Made by a program: the position numbers and the translations under genes
In this document: piece by piece, positions 11,679-22,514 of the stretch
Layout of the letters: the number at the start of each line of letters is the position of its first letter
Numbering within the stretch: position 1 is the stretch's first letter
The notes under the pieces: generated by a model
The model's input: only the letters and a program-made list of their open reading frames with translations
What the model was told of the DNA's origin: nothing
The model's database searches: none
Origin: Astropecten irregularis
Taxonomy: Eukaryota > Echinodermata > Asteroidea > Paxillosida > Astropectinidae
Direction of reading: 5' to 3'
Assembly: GCA_963971285.1 (NCBI GenBank)
Contig: OZ020260.1
Location: 15,038,798 to 15,102,797, forward strand
Length of the DNA: 64,000 nt

Positions 11679-11937
11679 GGAAAGAATTCCACTGACGGCC
11701 ATGACGGAAACAGGGTTATTTCCTCCAAGAGTTAACTGATTTGATGCAAGTCATAATGAACTTCAATCTAAGGTGTGTCAACTGGGGTAGCTTATCGAAA
11801 AGGTGAGATTTTCAGGGCTTTTTTTACCTACAATTATAAACTTCAAATGCAGCGGTAGCCATTTTTCTCAAAACGTCCTCTGTCGGTCCCATCCATAGGT
11901 TTGTGCACAAGTGATGGCCGTCAGTGGAATTATTTCC
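11679..11937. mobile_element. Short element with 24-bp terminal inverted repeats
   Basis: The left end 11679-11702 and the right end 11914-11937 are inverted copies, matching at 23 of 24 positions; the shared core is AATTCCACTGACGGCCAT. The spacer is about 210 bp with no coding frame. I could not see a clear target-site duplication. Probably a non-autonomous DNA transposon upstream of, or within, the 5' leader of the USP gene. Confidence 0.5.
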
Positions 11938-12241
11938 GATAAAAGTATTGGCAGTAGTACTAGAACTCGATAGGCTTACCCAGGCCAGAGAGCAGGGAAG
12001 AGGCCATATTACCCATGTCCAGTCATGACATGCACAATAATTTGAGTTCTGAAAAAATCCTTGGTCAGTTGGTCAGGGAGTTTGATTTCATGTAGCCTAT
12101 AATTATGTTTGCAGGATATAATGACTTTGGTACTTCCAAGGCCAGTCACATATCCACTACCAAACCCATCAAATCAGTCATTCATCTATTTGTCTTTAAA
12201 CTTAAAATGTAAATATTTCATATTTTTTTCAAAAGGACGTA

Positions 12242-15200
12242 ATGGGGCGTCACGGCAGAAAGTGTCAACATGCAGCACGGACAGCGGTGTTTCGTGAAGA
12301 GGACTTACGACAACGTGCACAGGTAAAACACATTTGCAGCTGTGAATGGAAATGACCAGAGTCACTGAGCTGAGACAATGACCAGGGGCACAGAGGCAGT
12401 GACCAGGAGCATCAAGGCAATTATACCCTAACAATCACCTATTTTGTTATTTTCTGTTTAGGGATGCTGTAACTCCTGTGACTCTGAAGGTCCCAATCTG
12501 TGGATCTGTCTTCATGTGAGTATTACTCTATCCTGGGGATTGTATAGTCCACTATACAGTGTTCTATGAATTGGCTGCAGTAGAGGTTGTATAGTGCACT
12601 ATCAAATGTCCCATGTATTTGCTGCTCTGGGGATTGTATTGTGCACATTCATAAGGTGTAACTCTTGTATATTGTTGTTGAATTTTCTGTAAATTCGATT
12701 GATTTCCAGGAGAACTGTGGTTATGTTGGATGCGGAGAAAAAGGAAATGACCACAGCTCGGAGCACACTAAGGTAAGAAATGGCTAAACCATTGACCCTT
12801 TTGTGCTGTGAAATAGATCAATACTGTTATACCATTTGATTCATATATCATTTGATTACAATAACTGGTTTGCAAGCACTGGAAGCTGACCTGTTGGATA
12901 TAGAGTATTGTGGACCAATCTGTTCTTGTTCTCAGTGCATGGACCATCAGGTCCTCCTGAATCTCCTCTCCCTGCGGGTCTGGTGTTCTGCCTGTGAGGA
13001 GGAAGCTTTCCCGGACTGCGTCATCCAGGTGGGTCCCATGGAGGTTACACAGCGCCACCGTGTGGTCATGGAGAGAGAGGTGCAGCGGGTTCAACACCAG
13101 CGTGTCTTGAGGGAACCGCTGCAGAAGTAAGTAGCTCCACCAGTTGCTGCTGGTTTCTAGGAGTTTGAGCTTTCCTCTCTCTTAGGGGCAGTGTCCTTTG
13201 CCTGTAGGGAAAAAGCACACCTGGGAGAGTAATATTTGACTAGGGGCAACAAGACAGTGATTAGGGGCATTGACTGAGGCTACCAAGTAAATTGCCTCCA
13301 TTTCCTCTGTGAAGATGATGTCTTGAGAACCAAGACATCGATCAGATTCTGATGTTCAAGTCTTGTGCACCACAGGCAAAGACTAGGAGCTAACTATTCA
13401 AGCAGTTAGCATCAACTTGCCATTTTATAGAAAGTACCGGTATCATTACACTGATGGATTAAAAACTTTTTATCTGTTTTTCAGCAGAGGCCCGTCCTTG
13501 TCATCCCAGAATTCCACCGTCACCCAGGCCATGGATGAGTTTTTCAACAAGGACCCTAAACCAAGAGGTTAGCATAACATGTGACCACAGTCCTTTGCTT
13601 GAGGTCAAACTCGGGTGAATTGCATTATATTCAAAGAAAAATAGATGAACATTGTGAGATGAACAGTACATATACTTTTTGTAATATTGTGATTATTTTA
13701 TCCCAGGTCTGACTGGACTACGAAACCTTGGCAATACTTGCTACATCAGTGCTGGCATCCAAGCATTATCAAACTGGTAAGTTCCTCTCTCTATGTTTAC
13801 GATCACACCGTGTTAACAATCTCTTAGGAGGTGCATCAATTCTCTTGAAGAAATGACAGTGATTCAAGATCATGGCTGGTATAGACTCAGCTTGCTGTCA
13901 TCTTGGGCTGTGCTCTTAGGATGGTGTTGGAGTAAATCAACTAATGAATAAATAACCACAGATATGTATGCCAGACAACTCATCATTAATGGTCAGAAAG
14001 ATTCACATCACTTTAATAACATACACAGTCAGTTGAAGATTGTTATAATAAGCCAGTATTTGCCTTTGTTTCTTTCCAAGTCCTGCATTCACTCACTTCT
14101 TCTTGGAATGTGGGAGCTTTGTCAAGACTGAAAAGAAACCCTACCTTGCCAAGGGTTACCAGAAGCTAATGGAGGAGATCTGGGGAAAGAGAAGGTAGGT
14201 TGGACTCTCTGATGAATCATTAAGTTAGGCTCAACTTCATGGCTTTGCTTGGTTGTAAGTTCATGATTGAACACAAAGTTTGTTTGCAGCTCATACTCGT
14301 GTATCCCAGTGATTTTTGGAGCCTTGTTTATTTTGACCATTCTGAAGTGATTGTTTAGTAATACTGTCTCTGTCTTTCTCACTGCAGACCAAGCTACTTG
14401 ACACCTTCCAGTCTCATCAACAGCATTCGCTCTGTCTTTCCGATGTTCAAGGGATTCACACAGCAGGTTTGATACCCGTTAATCAATAGATTCATTCCAA
14501 TCAATTTGTATAGTTACCTAATAATGTATGCATTGACAATTGTGTAGGTAGTTCGTTGGGCACTTTTGAATCTTTTAAGACTTTTCTGTTTGCATTGTTT
14601 ACAAATTCACTGTAATTTGGTCTTCATTGTGATCTCATCCCCCTAGTTTTTGTCTTGCTGTTATACTAAGTGTAATGTGTGGTATGTGATTCACCTACAA
14701 TAGGACACTCAGGAGTTCTTAAGATGCTTCATGGATCGGCTTCATGATGAGCTCAAGGAACCTCTCTTGGATCTGAATGACAATCCCTCAGGTGATGATG
14801 ACAACCAAGACAACGCTGTAGAGCGCCCTCGTCGGGTACGATCTAACGACTCCCTGTGCCAGTCTGACGGGGAGTATGGCTCTGGTCAGCAGGACAGTGG
14901 TATGGTCACTGAGACCACAAGCTTGACCTCTGATGAGACCTCACCACGGCTCTCAGGACGACAAGGTGCCCCAGGGGACCCCCAAACAGACAAAAACCGC
15001 CGGAGCTGGAAACGTTCAATCTCAGAGTCAGAACGTGACCTGCCACCAACAGAGTCAGGTGATGCGCAGCCATCGGAGCCAGTAGGGGCAAGGAGGAGGG
15101 CAGTCTCTAAGGAGGATCGAGAGAAGTATGCTCCAGAGAAGGATATTGACGAGAGTGAGATGAGAGAGCCATGCAATGAGATGCAGGACGGGGATGTGGA

Positions 15201-18200
15201 TATGGATACCAGCAGCCCGAGCCAACCAGAGGAGAAGCGAGCCTACAAGACAGGAAGCCATGGGAAGATGGCTAGAAGCCCTAGCCATGAGGACATGGGT
15301 CTGAGAGTGGCTGAGTCAGGCAGAGGTATGCTGCAATCCCCAACTATCACCAATCATTGCAGAGTTGTAACACTTTTGGATAAGTCAGTAGGATGAAGCC
15401 AAAGCTTTTCTCATCATTATTCTCATCATTTCTCACTAATACATGGTTAGTACCAAAACTTTTAGCTACTTCTTCAAGTAGCAAGAAATTATGAGAAGAA
15501 TGTTCAACTGGAAACAAACAAATCCTGCTCTGATTTCAGGTATATATTAATTGATTGATCTATTTGCCTTGTTCTGTATCCCTGTGATGGTAGGTAAGAA
15601 ACCTAACCCGAAGTACCGGAGCATCGTATCGGACGTCTTTGATGGGAAGATTCTCAGCTCGGTGCAATGTCTCACCTGCGACACGGTAAGCCAGACCAGA
15701 ACTTGGGCCACTCTCTGTGCACGGCTTAAGCACAAGAAAACATCACTTAGCCCTGATGGGTCAAATGTGTAAGATGTAAGGGTTGTCAGTCAATCAGCTC
15801 CATTCTTCATTTGTTTCAGATTTCTACCAGGAAGGAGACATTCCAGGACCTGTCCCTCCCCATCCCAGGCAAGGAGGACCTGGCTAGAATCCATAAGACT
15901 CACGGCCTGATCCTCAAAGGAGCCACACCCTGCTCTGATGCCTATGGGAAGCAAGGCTGGTTCTCCTGGTTCTATAGCTGGTTCTCAGGGTGAGGCATAG
16001 GAAAATGTGACACGGGTTACCAACCAAAGCTTCCATGTTGATGCTTACATTGTATGCTTGAGTTATACTACTTCTATATTATGCGGAAACACCATGTAAT
16101 AATCGTGCGTACTTTCGCACTTCTATATCGTTCGCACTTCTCGCAATTAGGTCTCAACGTTTCGACCATCAGGAGACCAGTCCTCACTAGGACTAGAGCA
16201 GACTAGTTAAAACGTTGAGACCTAATTGCGAGAAGTGCGAATGATATAAAAGTGCGAAAGTACGAACGATTATTACATGGTTTTTCCGCAAACCGATCCA
16301 CATACCAATTGTCACCATGCAAAGCCTCAAATCTTTCTACTTCTATATTGTATTTTTTGACTCACTAGTAAGTATTCTGTCAATTATGATTGTGTTCTCC
16401 TTCTTCTCATTGCTATGACAGGTGGATTTGGGGTCCTAATGTCACCTTGGATAATTGTCTGGCTGCATTCTTCTCAGCTGATGACCTTAAAGGTAACAAA
16501 GAAATGGGCGGGGCAATCTTCAGGCTCAATACACAAAGTTGGGCACATTGTATGATGGTGTCCCTGTTACATCAGTGAACTCACAGCATCTGTTATCCTT
16601 TACTATGACTTCTTATTAGCATGTGTGTATCTCCCTGTTCAAGGAGCAGATTGACTTCATTCTTATTTGATGAACAGTGAATGTGCACCATCAAGTAAAG
16701 AGATAATGAATGGTGTGAGTTCACTGATGTAACAGGCACATTGTCACACGCTGTGCCCTGTCTTGATGGAATGACGCATCAATGTAACTTCAGAACGATT
16801 CATTCCTCTGGGGAGGGTATTCCCACTGATTGCTGATCCTGTAAATATCCTGTAGTTATTATATCCTTATGGTGGATTATGCATTAATGTCTTATTGCCA
16901 AGATTCATCAGGATCAGTGTGAGCTGAGGTATCTCAATTTCTATATTCTGAAATAATTTTCTGTTTTATTCTGGTTTGTTTCATGCAGGAGATAACATGT
17001 ACAGCTGTGACAAGTGCAAGAAGTAAGTTGATATCTTGATTACAAGTAATAGGATTTAGATTGAATGTTGGTAATGGCTGCCTGTCTTCAGAATTTGCCT
17101 GCCAAATTATGTGTGGGGAAGTTTTTGTTTTTTTGTTAGTGATTTTCATGTTTCACATTGTTTAGTCGAGGTTCTGGGCCCAGTGACCTCTCAAACTTTG
17201 ACAAATATCCATGTGGTATAGTTGGTAGACTGTGGGTTGTAGTCCAGCTATATATCGGCAGATCATGAATTCATGATACAGTAGTTGCATTTTTCTGCCT
17301 CCACTGGTGTTGATGGTATCTTGGCAACCTTACTTTTATTATGCCCTTTTCATAATTTTTATTTTCCCAGGCTTCGTAATGGAGTGAAATTCTCGCAGGT
17401 GCTTGAACTTCCTGAGGTAAAACTTCTCCTCATATTATTGCATAAAAATATAATGGAATAGTTTCTCATGAGGCCTTTTGTATCAACCTTTATCCTGTGC
17501 TGTGCACAAAGGTCCCGCTTTGTTGTACAAAATTCATATGAGACTGTTGAGGGATTCATGATGTAAGAATGTGGATTGTGTTTTTGTTGCTTTCAGGTTT
17601 TGTGTGTGCATCTGAAGAGATTTCGTCATGAATCTATGTCATCGTACTCATCAAAGATCAACAGCTATGTCTCCTTTCCCATGGATGGACTGGATATGTC
17701 ACCTTATCTATCCAAAGGTACGTGTGCTGCTGTATGATGCTTGCTGCTGCAGGCTGCTTGCTGCTAAATGGTGCTGCTTGCTGCTGCTTGGTACTTGCTG
17801 CTGCATTGTACTTGCTGCTGCATGGTACTTGCTGCTGCATGGTACTTGCTGCTGCATGGTGACATTGTTGATCAGTAATGCTGCTGTCATACTGACTGTG
17901 GTTTTCTAATACTGCTGCAACTGCTGCAGCTGTTGCCAGTTCTGCTGCTGCTGCTACTGTATCAAATTCCACAGTCGTTATTTGCAAATTGTGGTAACTG
18001 TTGGATGTATATTCTCTTAGCTATTATTAGAGGTTTTTTACAAGCATGTTTTTATATGTTGTTAAGCGTGGATGCTTCATTGAAATCACAGTGAGTTTTC
18101 TTCTTACATACTTGTTTTGATGGTTTTGATTAAAGAATGCAACAACCAGTGCTACATGTATGATTTGACGGCGGTTATTTGCCATCATGGAACAGCAGGA

Positions 18201-20831
18201 GGTAAGTAACGCAGTCCAGCCTCGATGCTCATCAGACATTATTCCTTAATCCCCTGGGAAATTTATTTGGACTGGGACTGAAGTTTAACTGTGTACATTT
18301 GCCATATTTCATTTAAAATATAAATGGATGGAACATAAAATCAAAATATCCATGCTTACCCTAATTCTGCTTCTATTGATCTTATTCTAATTTTTCTTCT
18401 AGGTGGTCATTACACATGCTACGGTCAGAACTGGCTGAATGGACAGTGGTACGAGTACGATGACATGTATGTGACAGAGGTCAATGACCTTCAGGTGGCC
18501 AACTGCGAAGCCTACGTCCTATTTTATAAGTAAGGAGATTGTTTGGTCATTTGTAAATTGTTAGCAAAGAGTAGTTTCATAGCCAATAACATGTGTTTAG
18601 TATATTTAAGTCAATGTACTAATATTGAGTTGGATTTTTATGGTGCTCTTGCAGTTGTACCAAATAGTTAATTTATAATACTTTCTAGTTACAAACATTC
18701 TTGCCTTTCTATGTTTAGAGCATACCAGTAGGTTGATTCAAGGTTTATTTCAGGTGTAAAATATCCACTCTGTTGAAGTATGACAGAACTGGTACAACTT
18801 TGTTGCTGCTACATAGACGTTGTACAAAACACCCTTTCTAAGTAAAACCATCAATTCATCAAGTGTCGCATGGTTTATACATGATGTTGTTTCTTTTGTT
18901 GATGCAGGAAAGTTTCTGAGGAAGCACTCAAGGAAAGACAGAAAGTATCTGACCTCTTTGAACAACATGAAGTAAGTTTATCCATCAAATTGAAGTAGCA
19001 AATCCCAACATTGAGAAGACCATGCAATTATCAATCAATGCTTGATTTGTCAGAGGCACTGATGGTACAACTTTGAGGTACATCTCATGTTACGAGATTT
19101 TGATTGTTTTTATGATTTGCTTATGATGAATGATTTTGGATTTTGGTTTGTTTACAGCCCAGCTTTCTGCATTTCTTTGTCTCGCTGCAATGGCTGAACA
19201 AGTTCAACAGTTTTGCTGAGCCCGGTCCCATATCCAACAATGACTTCCTCTGCAAGCATGGAGGTACGTATCACTGCTGCCTAGAAGGCACAGAAGAGTT
19301 GCACAGATCTCACAGTTGACAGAATTCTATCTTCATTTAATTTTTTTCAACAGTTTATAAATATGTTATTATATTGTAAATCTCAAATTATCATTCCTGA
19401 AGCCATCTCAACTCCCTGGCATGCCTGGGGGTAAGCAGTCCCCCTGCTGCACAAATCCATATCTCTACCCTCACTGAAACTAACTCTTAAATTGAAATTG
19501 AATGCTGCCCATCAATACTATTATCTCCCATTTATTTGCCATGCTTTATAATTAGGTGTACCTCCAAGCAAAGCTTCATACGTGGACCAGTTGGTGCTAA
19601 AAGTACCTCAGCCTGTGTGGGAATATCTGTACCAGAGGTAAGCTTTTACAAGCTCATTTCATGGTTAATAAATGACACAGGCTTCATTGAAATCTTAGAG
19701 CAGTTGATGAGACTGCAATCTCAAACACATTGTCATCTAAAGGTGCTGTCTTTATGTAACCCATCTTCTGGTTTGATATAGGTTTGGAGGAGGCCCTGCT
19801 GTGAACCACCTGTATGGGTGTCCCACCTGCCAGGCTGAGGCAGAACAGATAGAGAGACGACGTAAAGAGGAGATGGAGACATTCATCAGGGTAGGGACAG
19901 AGAATTTAATCAGTTACCAGGACAACGCATTGTAAGACAATGGGAGAACAATTTTACAATCCACAGAAACAATTGAGATATTATAACCATCGAGCGACGT
20001 TATAGACAGAATGTGCTTTGTCCATTGTCAGGAATCAGGAGTCAATTGATGACAGACATTGAATGAATGATCTCAGTTGATCATGTACGTCTTTCATTTG
20101 ATTAAACTTACAGCTGAATGAGGCCTTCTCACAGGATGCTTCACCAGACTCAGCCATGTACTGCATCAGTCTGGCCTGGTTCAAGACATGGGAAGCCTTC
20201 GTCAAAGCAAAGCAAAGAGGTAAACACACCGGTACCAAGACCTCATCTATATTGCATCTAGAGCTGTGTATCAATGCTGGGCAGTGTTGAGCGTTGGTTG
20301 AGGGATTCTTTCATGTCCCCAGGGTTTTGAGTTTGTTCAAGCCTTGCTAATTGTTAACCGATTGGTCAATCTTTTGATAGATCCACCGGGACCTATTGAC
20401 AATCGTCCAATCAGCATCATCAAAGGAGGCTACACACTACTAAAACATGGTAAGTACAGTCAGTGTACAGTCAGTCCAATACTTAGGTACACAATAGAAT
20501 GATTTAATTAAGGTTTGCCATTCACCAATGTATCACTGCATACCGTTATTCAATGCTTCCGAGTGCCCATGAATAATTATGTGCTGGCTCAGGTGGGATT
20601 CGAACCCACGATCTGCTAATCACTAAACGTCGTAATCTTTATCATTTAGGTGCCGATTGTGGTCAGATTTCCAAGCAGATGTGGCATTACCTCCACTCTA
20701 TCTATGATGGAGGCCCTGAGGTTGTCCTGCATCCAAACCGGCCCACCCTTGACCACACCCAACAGTCAGCTGCCTCCGACGATGAAAACTCAAGTCCACG
20801 GGATCGGGAGGACTCCCAGTCTAGATTGTAA
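12242..20831 (+). CDS. USP20/USP33: Ubiquitin-specific protease 20/33
   Basis: A cysteine deubiquitinase of the VDU1/VDU2 type, 933 residues in 24 coding exons: 12242-12322, 12462-12515, 12710-12772, 12936-13126, 13485-13567, 13707-13776, 14081-14194, 14388-14466, 14704-15325, 15594-15685, 15820-15989, 16422-16492, 16989-17022, 17371-17416, 17597-17717, 18136-18201, 18403-18529, 18908-18971, 19158-19263, 19556-19637, 19782-19890, 20114-20219, 20381-20449, 20650-20831. All phases agree. A UBP zinc finger spans residues 8-86 (CxxH, CCNSC, GCG, WCSAC). The catalytic Cys is C169 (GNTCYI), the His H655 (GGHY) and the Asp is in YEYDD (672-673). A 200-residue acidic, Ser-rich insert (about 260-450, mostly exon 9) splits the catalytic domain as in vertebrate orthologs. 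Two DUSP domains follow (about 717-810 and 816-905). The ATG follows an acceptor-like TTTTCAAAAG. Vertebrate relatives act on receptors and HIF/checkpoint proteins; a single ancestral copy is likely. Confidence 0.96.
12350..12420 (+). repeat. TGACCAG-type minisatellite in USP intron 1
   Basis: Three imperfect units begin AATGACCAGAG, AATGACCAGGGGCA and AGTGACCAGGAGCA, spaced about 24-30 bp. Related words (AGTGATTAGGGGCA, GCAATGACCATGAG, GGGGCAGTGTCC) recur at 13180-13290 and at 43615-43690 in an EVI5 intron, so the motif is dispersed. Confidence 0.4.
12535..12655 (+). repeat. About 47-bp tandem repeat in USP intron 2
   Basis: Units start at about 12535, 12583 and 12629, each with GG(A)TTGTATAGTGCACTAT-like sequence followed by TTTGCTGC-like sequence. 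The second and third units differ by substitutions and the third is incomplete. It begins within 20 bp of the exon 2 donor. Confidence 0.45.
16082..16290. mobile_element. Palindromic element, 81-bp arms
   Basis: The arms 16082-16162 and 16210-16290 are inverted copies with about five mismatches, separated by a 47-bp loop. The outer end is TGCGGAAA; the inner part includes CGCAATTAGGTCTCAACG. It sits inside USP intron 11 and contains no protein frame. It is almost all arm, so it would fold into a long hairpin if transcribed. I see no clear target duplication. Most likely a fold-back MITE that inserted recently, as the arms have barely diverged. Confidence 0.7.
17720..17865 (+). repeat. CTGCTG-rich minisatellite beside a splice donor
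   Basis: Imperfect units of about 20 bp with core TACTTGCTGCTGCATGG repeat from directly after the exon 15 donor (GT at 17718) to about 17865. CTGCTG trinucleotides continue to about 17960. The repeat begins within the first bases of the intron. Confidence 0.6.
20581..20640 (-). repeat. tRNA-like 3' half (SINE fragment)
   Basis: On the minus strand it carries a perfect B box (GGGTTCGAATCCC) flanked by pairing bases of a T arm and an acceptor-like GAGCCAGCAC, but no A box or D arm. It is therefore not a working tRNA; it looks like the promoter-proximal remnant of a tRNA-derived SINE. It ends about 10 bp before the exon 24 acceptor of the USP gene (AG at 20648-20649). Confidence 0.5.
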
Positions 20832-21270
20832 GAATCTTGCCTGTGATATGTGAATACATGTTAGCTGTCCCCGCCCTCATGGACCACGCCCTACTGTCAT
20901 TCACCTCTGAGAACTCAATTCCACAGGTGAATTGCTAGTTGAATACGTGTCATCTTACGCACCCATATGGACCACACCCAACTGGACCACACCCTACTTG
21001 GAACTTATTCTTTCAGAATGACTTGTCTAGATTGCGAGATAAATATACATGAAATGTGAATACATATTATGTGCCCCACCCTTATGGAACACACCCAGTA
21101 GTCAGCTATTTCTGTTGAGGACTCAATCTCGGGAGGACAGACCTCCAGTCTAGTCTCTACATTGTAAGCTTGTCTTACGTGAAATATAAATAAAATGTAA
21201 TGTCAGCTGCCACACCAGCATGGACCACACCCACTAAGCTACCTCCCATGAAAACCCAAGACTCAAGACA
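20741..21270 (+). repeat. Tandem decayed copies of the last USP exon
   Basis: The segment of the terminal coding exon that begins CCCACCCTTGACCACACCC (20741 on) recurs downstream of the stop with starts near 20869, 20958, 21074 and 21210. Each repeat has a (T/A)GGACCACACCC-like head. The fourth also keeps AGTCAGCT, GAGGACTCAAT, TCGGGAGGAC, CCAGTCTAG and TTGTAAG at matching places. Spacing runs from about 90 to 136 bp with insertions and deletions. The real stop codon (20829-20831) lies inside unit one; later units are in the 3' UTR. Confidence 0.65.
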
Positions 21271-22434
21271 ATGAATGCATTTCATGCAGTCTCTTTATTC
21301 CTTTAGGAGCAATTATAAAAATACAGAGAATATATTTATTACTAGTGTATGTTGTATGTATTGTTTACATGTGTGTGTAATTGAATTGGAAGTGTGTCAC
21401 CTTCTCAATGTCACACTCAATGTGTTGCATTAGTCTAGGAGCATTTGTGTCCATCTAAATTTACCAACTTATTGTGAGATACAAGACAACTTGCCATCAT
21501 GTGTGTGCAGATATAAATGATTACTTCCACGAATATTCCAAAATTAATCTGTTTATAATTAGTTTATCGGATGACACAGCTCAGTGGGCTGTCAGGTTGC
21601 AATGCAAATTAACCCTTACAGACAGTTACATCTCTACCTTGTGGTCTAATTAACCATAATTAGTCTACCCAGGTAAGTTTCTTCAGAATCGTATAAGTAA
21701 AGGTTATATTAATATGTCAGCAATACTGAGTTTTGAACTTCTTTCTGTGCAAATAATAATGAATTTACAGAATCTGGTTGAATTTGCAATAGAATGAAGT
21801 CTTAATTAAAATATTGATGTCTTAAATTGTGTGTAATAAGCTCTATTTATCTTGCAGTACGTCTAAAAGTGAAAAGAGTGGAGGATTCGTACGTGACTGA
21901 ATCACTGATGGGAATATCTATTTTATATTGCAGTAGAGTAGTCTGATTTCTAAGCAAGATAGACTTTGATTTTGTTTTGTGTTGATGAATTTAACAAAAT
22001 GCCGAATATTTGATAAGAACTTATGATCAGAAATAAAACTCTTTAAACATTTAAATGTTTTGTATTTCTAATTATTCTAAAGGTGTCAATGCCTCTTTAA
22101 AAATGCTGCTGAAGCCAAAGATTTTCCAAACTGATTATCATAATCTGTTCTACATTTGGTCTTCAGCAAAATTTGAATGAAAGTATTTTGGGGTCATGCA
22201 ATTCATATTATTACAACCTTTTCATTCTTACCTTCAACTTTTGAGGAGACTTTTTTTTGTCATCTATAAAGTACTTCAGAAAAAAATCCATTTTGTTTAA
22301 ATAAGTAAAGTTTTGTTACATTTTCCACATTAGTAGATAAAAACCTAACAACTTTTGAGCCACCAAAGACTGCACAGACAACCGAATTAAGAGATTTAGC
22401 TGCCTTAAGCGGCCTTGTTAGGATGAATATAATA
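20832..22434 (+). other. USP 3' UTR and intergenic tail
   Basis: Apart from the tandem copies ending near 21270 this is AT-rich. AATAAA at 22032-22037, before a T-rich stretch, is the best candidate poly(A) signal for the USP message. Since the oppositely oriented oxidoreductase ends at 22506, the two 3' ends are close or overlapping. Confidence 0.4.
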
Positions 22435-22514
22435 ATCCACTGAGATGATGTCATCATGAAGCTATTTATAGCACATCCACTGAGATGATGTCATCATGGA
22501 TCTATTTATGGCAC
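22435..22514. repeat. 40-bp tandem duplication over the CRYZ stop codon
   Basis: Copies 22435-22474 and 22475-22514 both read ATCCACTGAGATGATGTCAT at their start and differ at only a few positions. The second covers the last two codons and the stop of the minus-strand oxidoreductase. A third partial copy of TGATGATGTCATCATG lies at about 22547. Confidence 0.75.

Noticed and set aside
22440..22461. CRE-like TGATGTCA site at the CRYZ stop
   Set aside because: It is part of the 40-bp duplicated unit at a gene end and differs from the CRE palindrome; a regulatory role is not supported.
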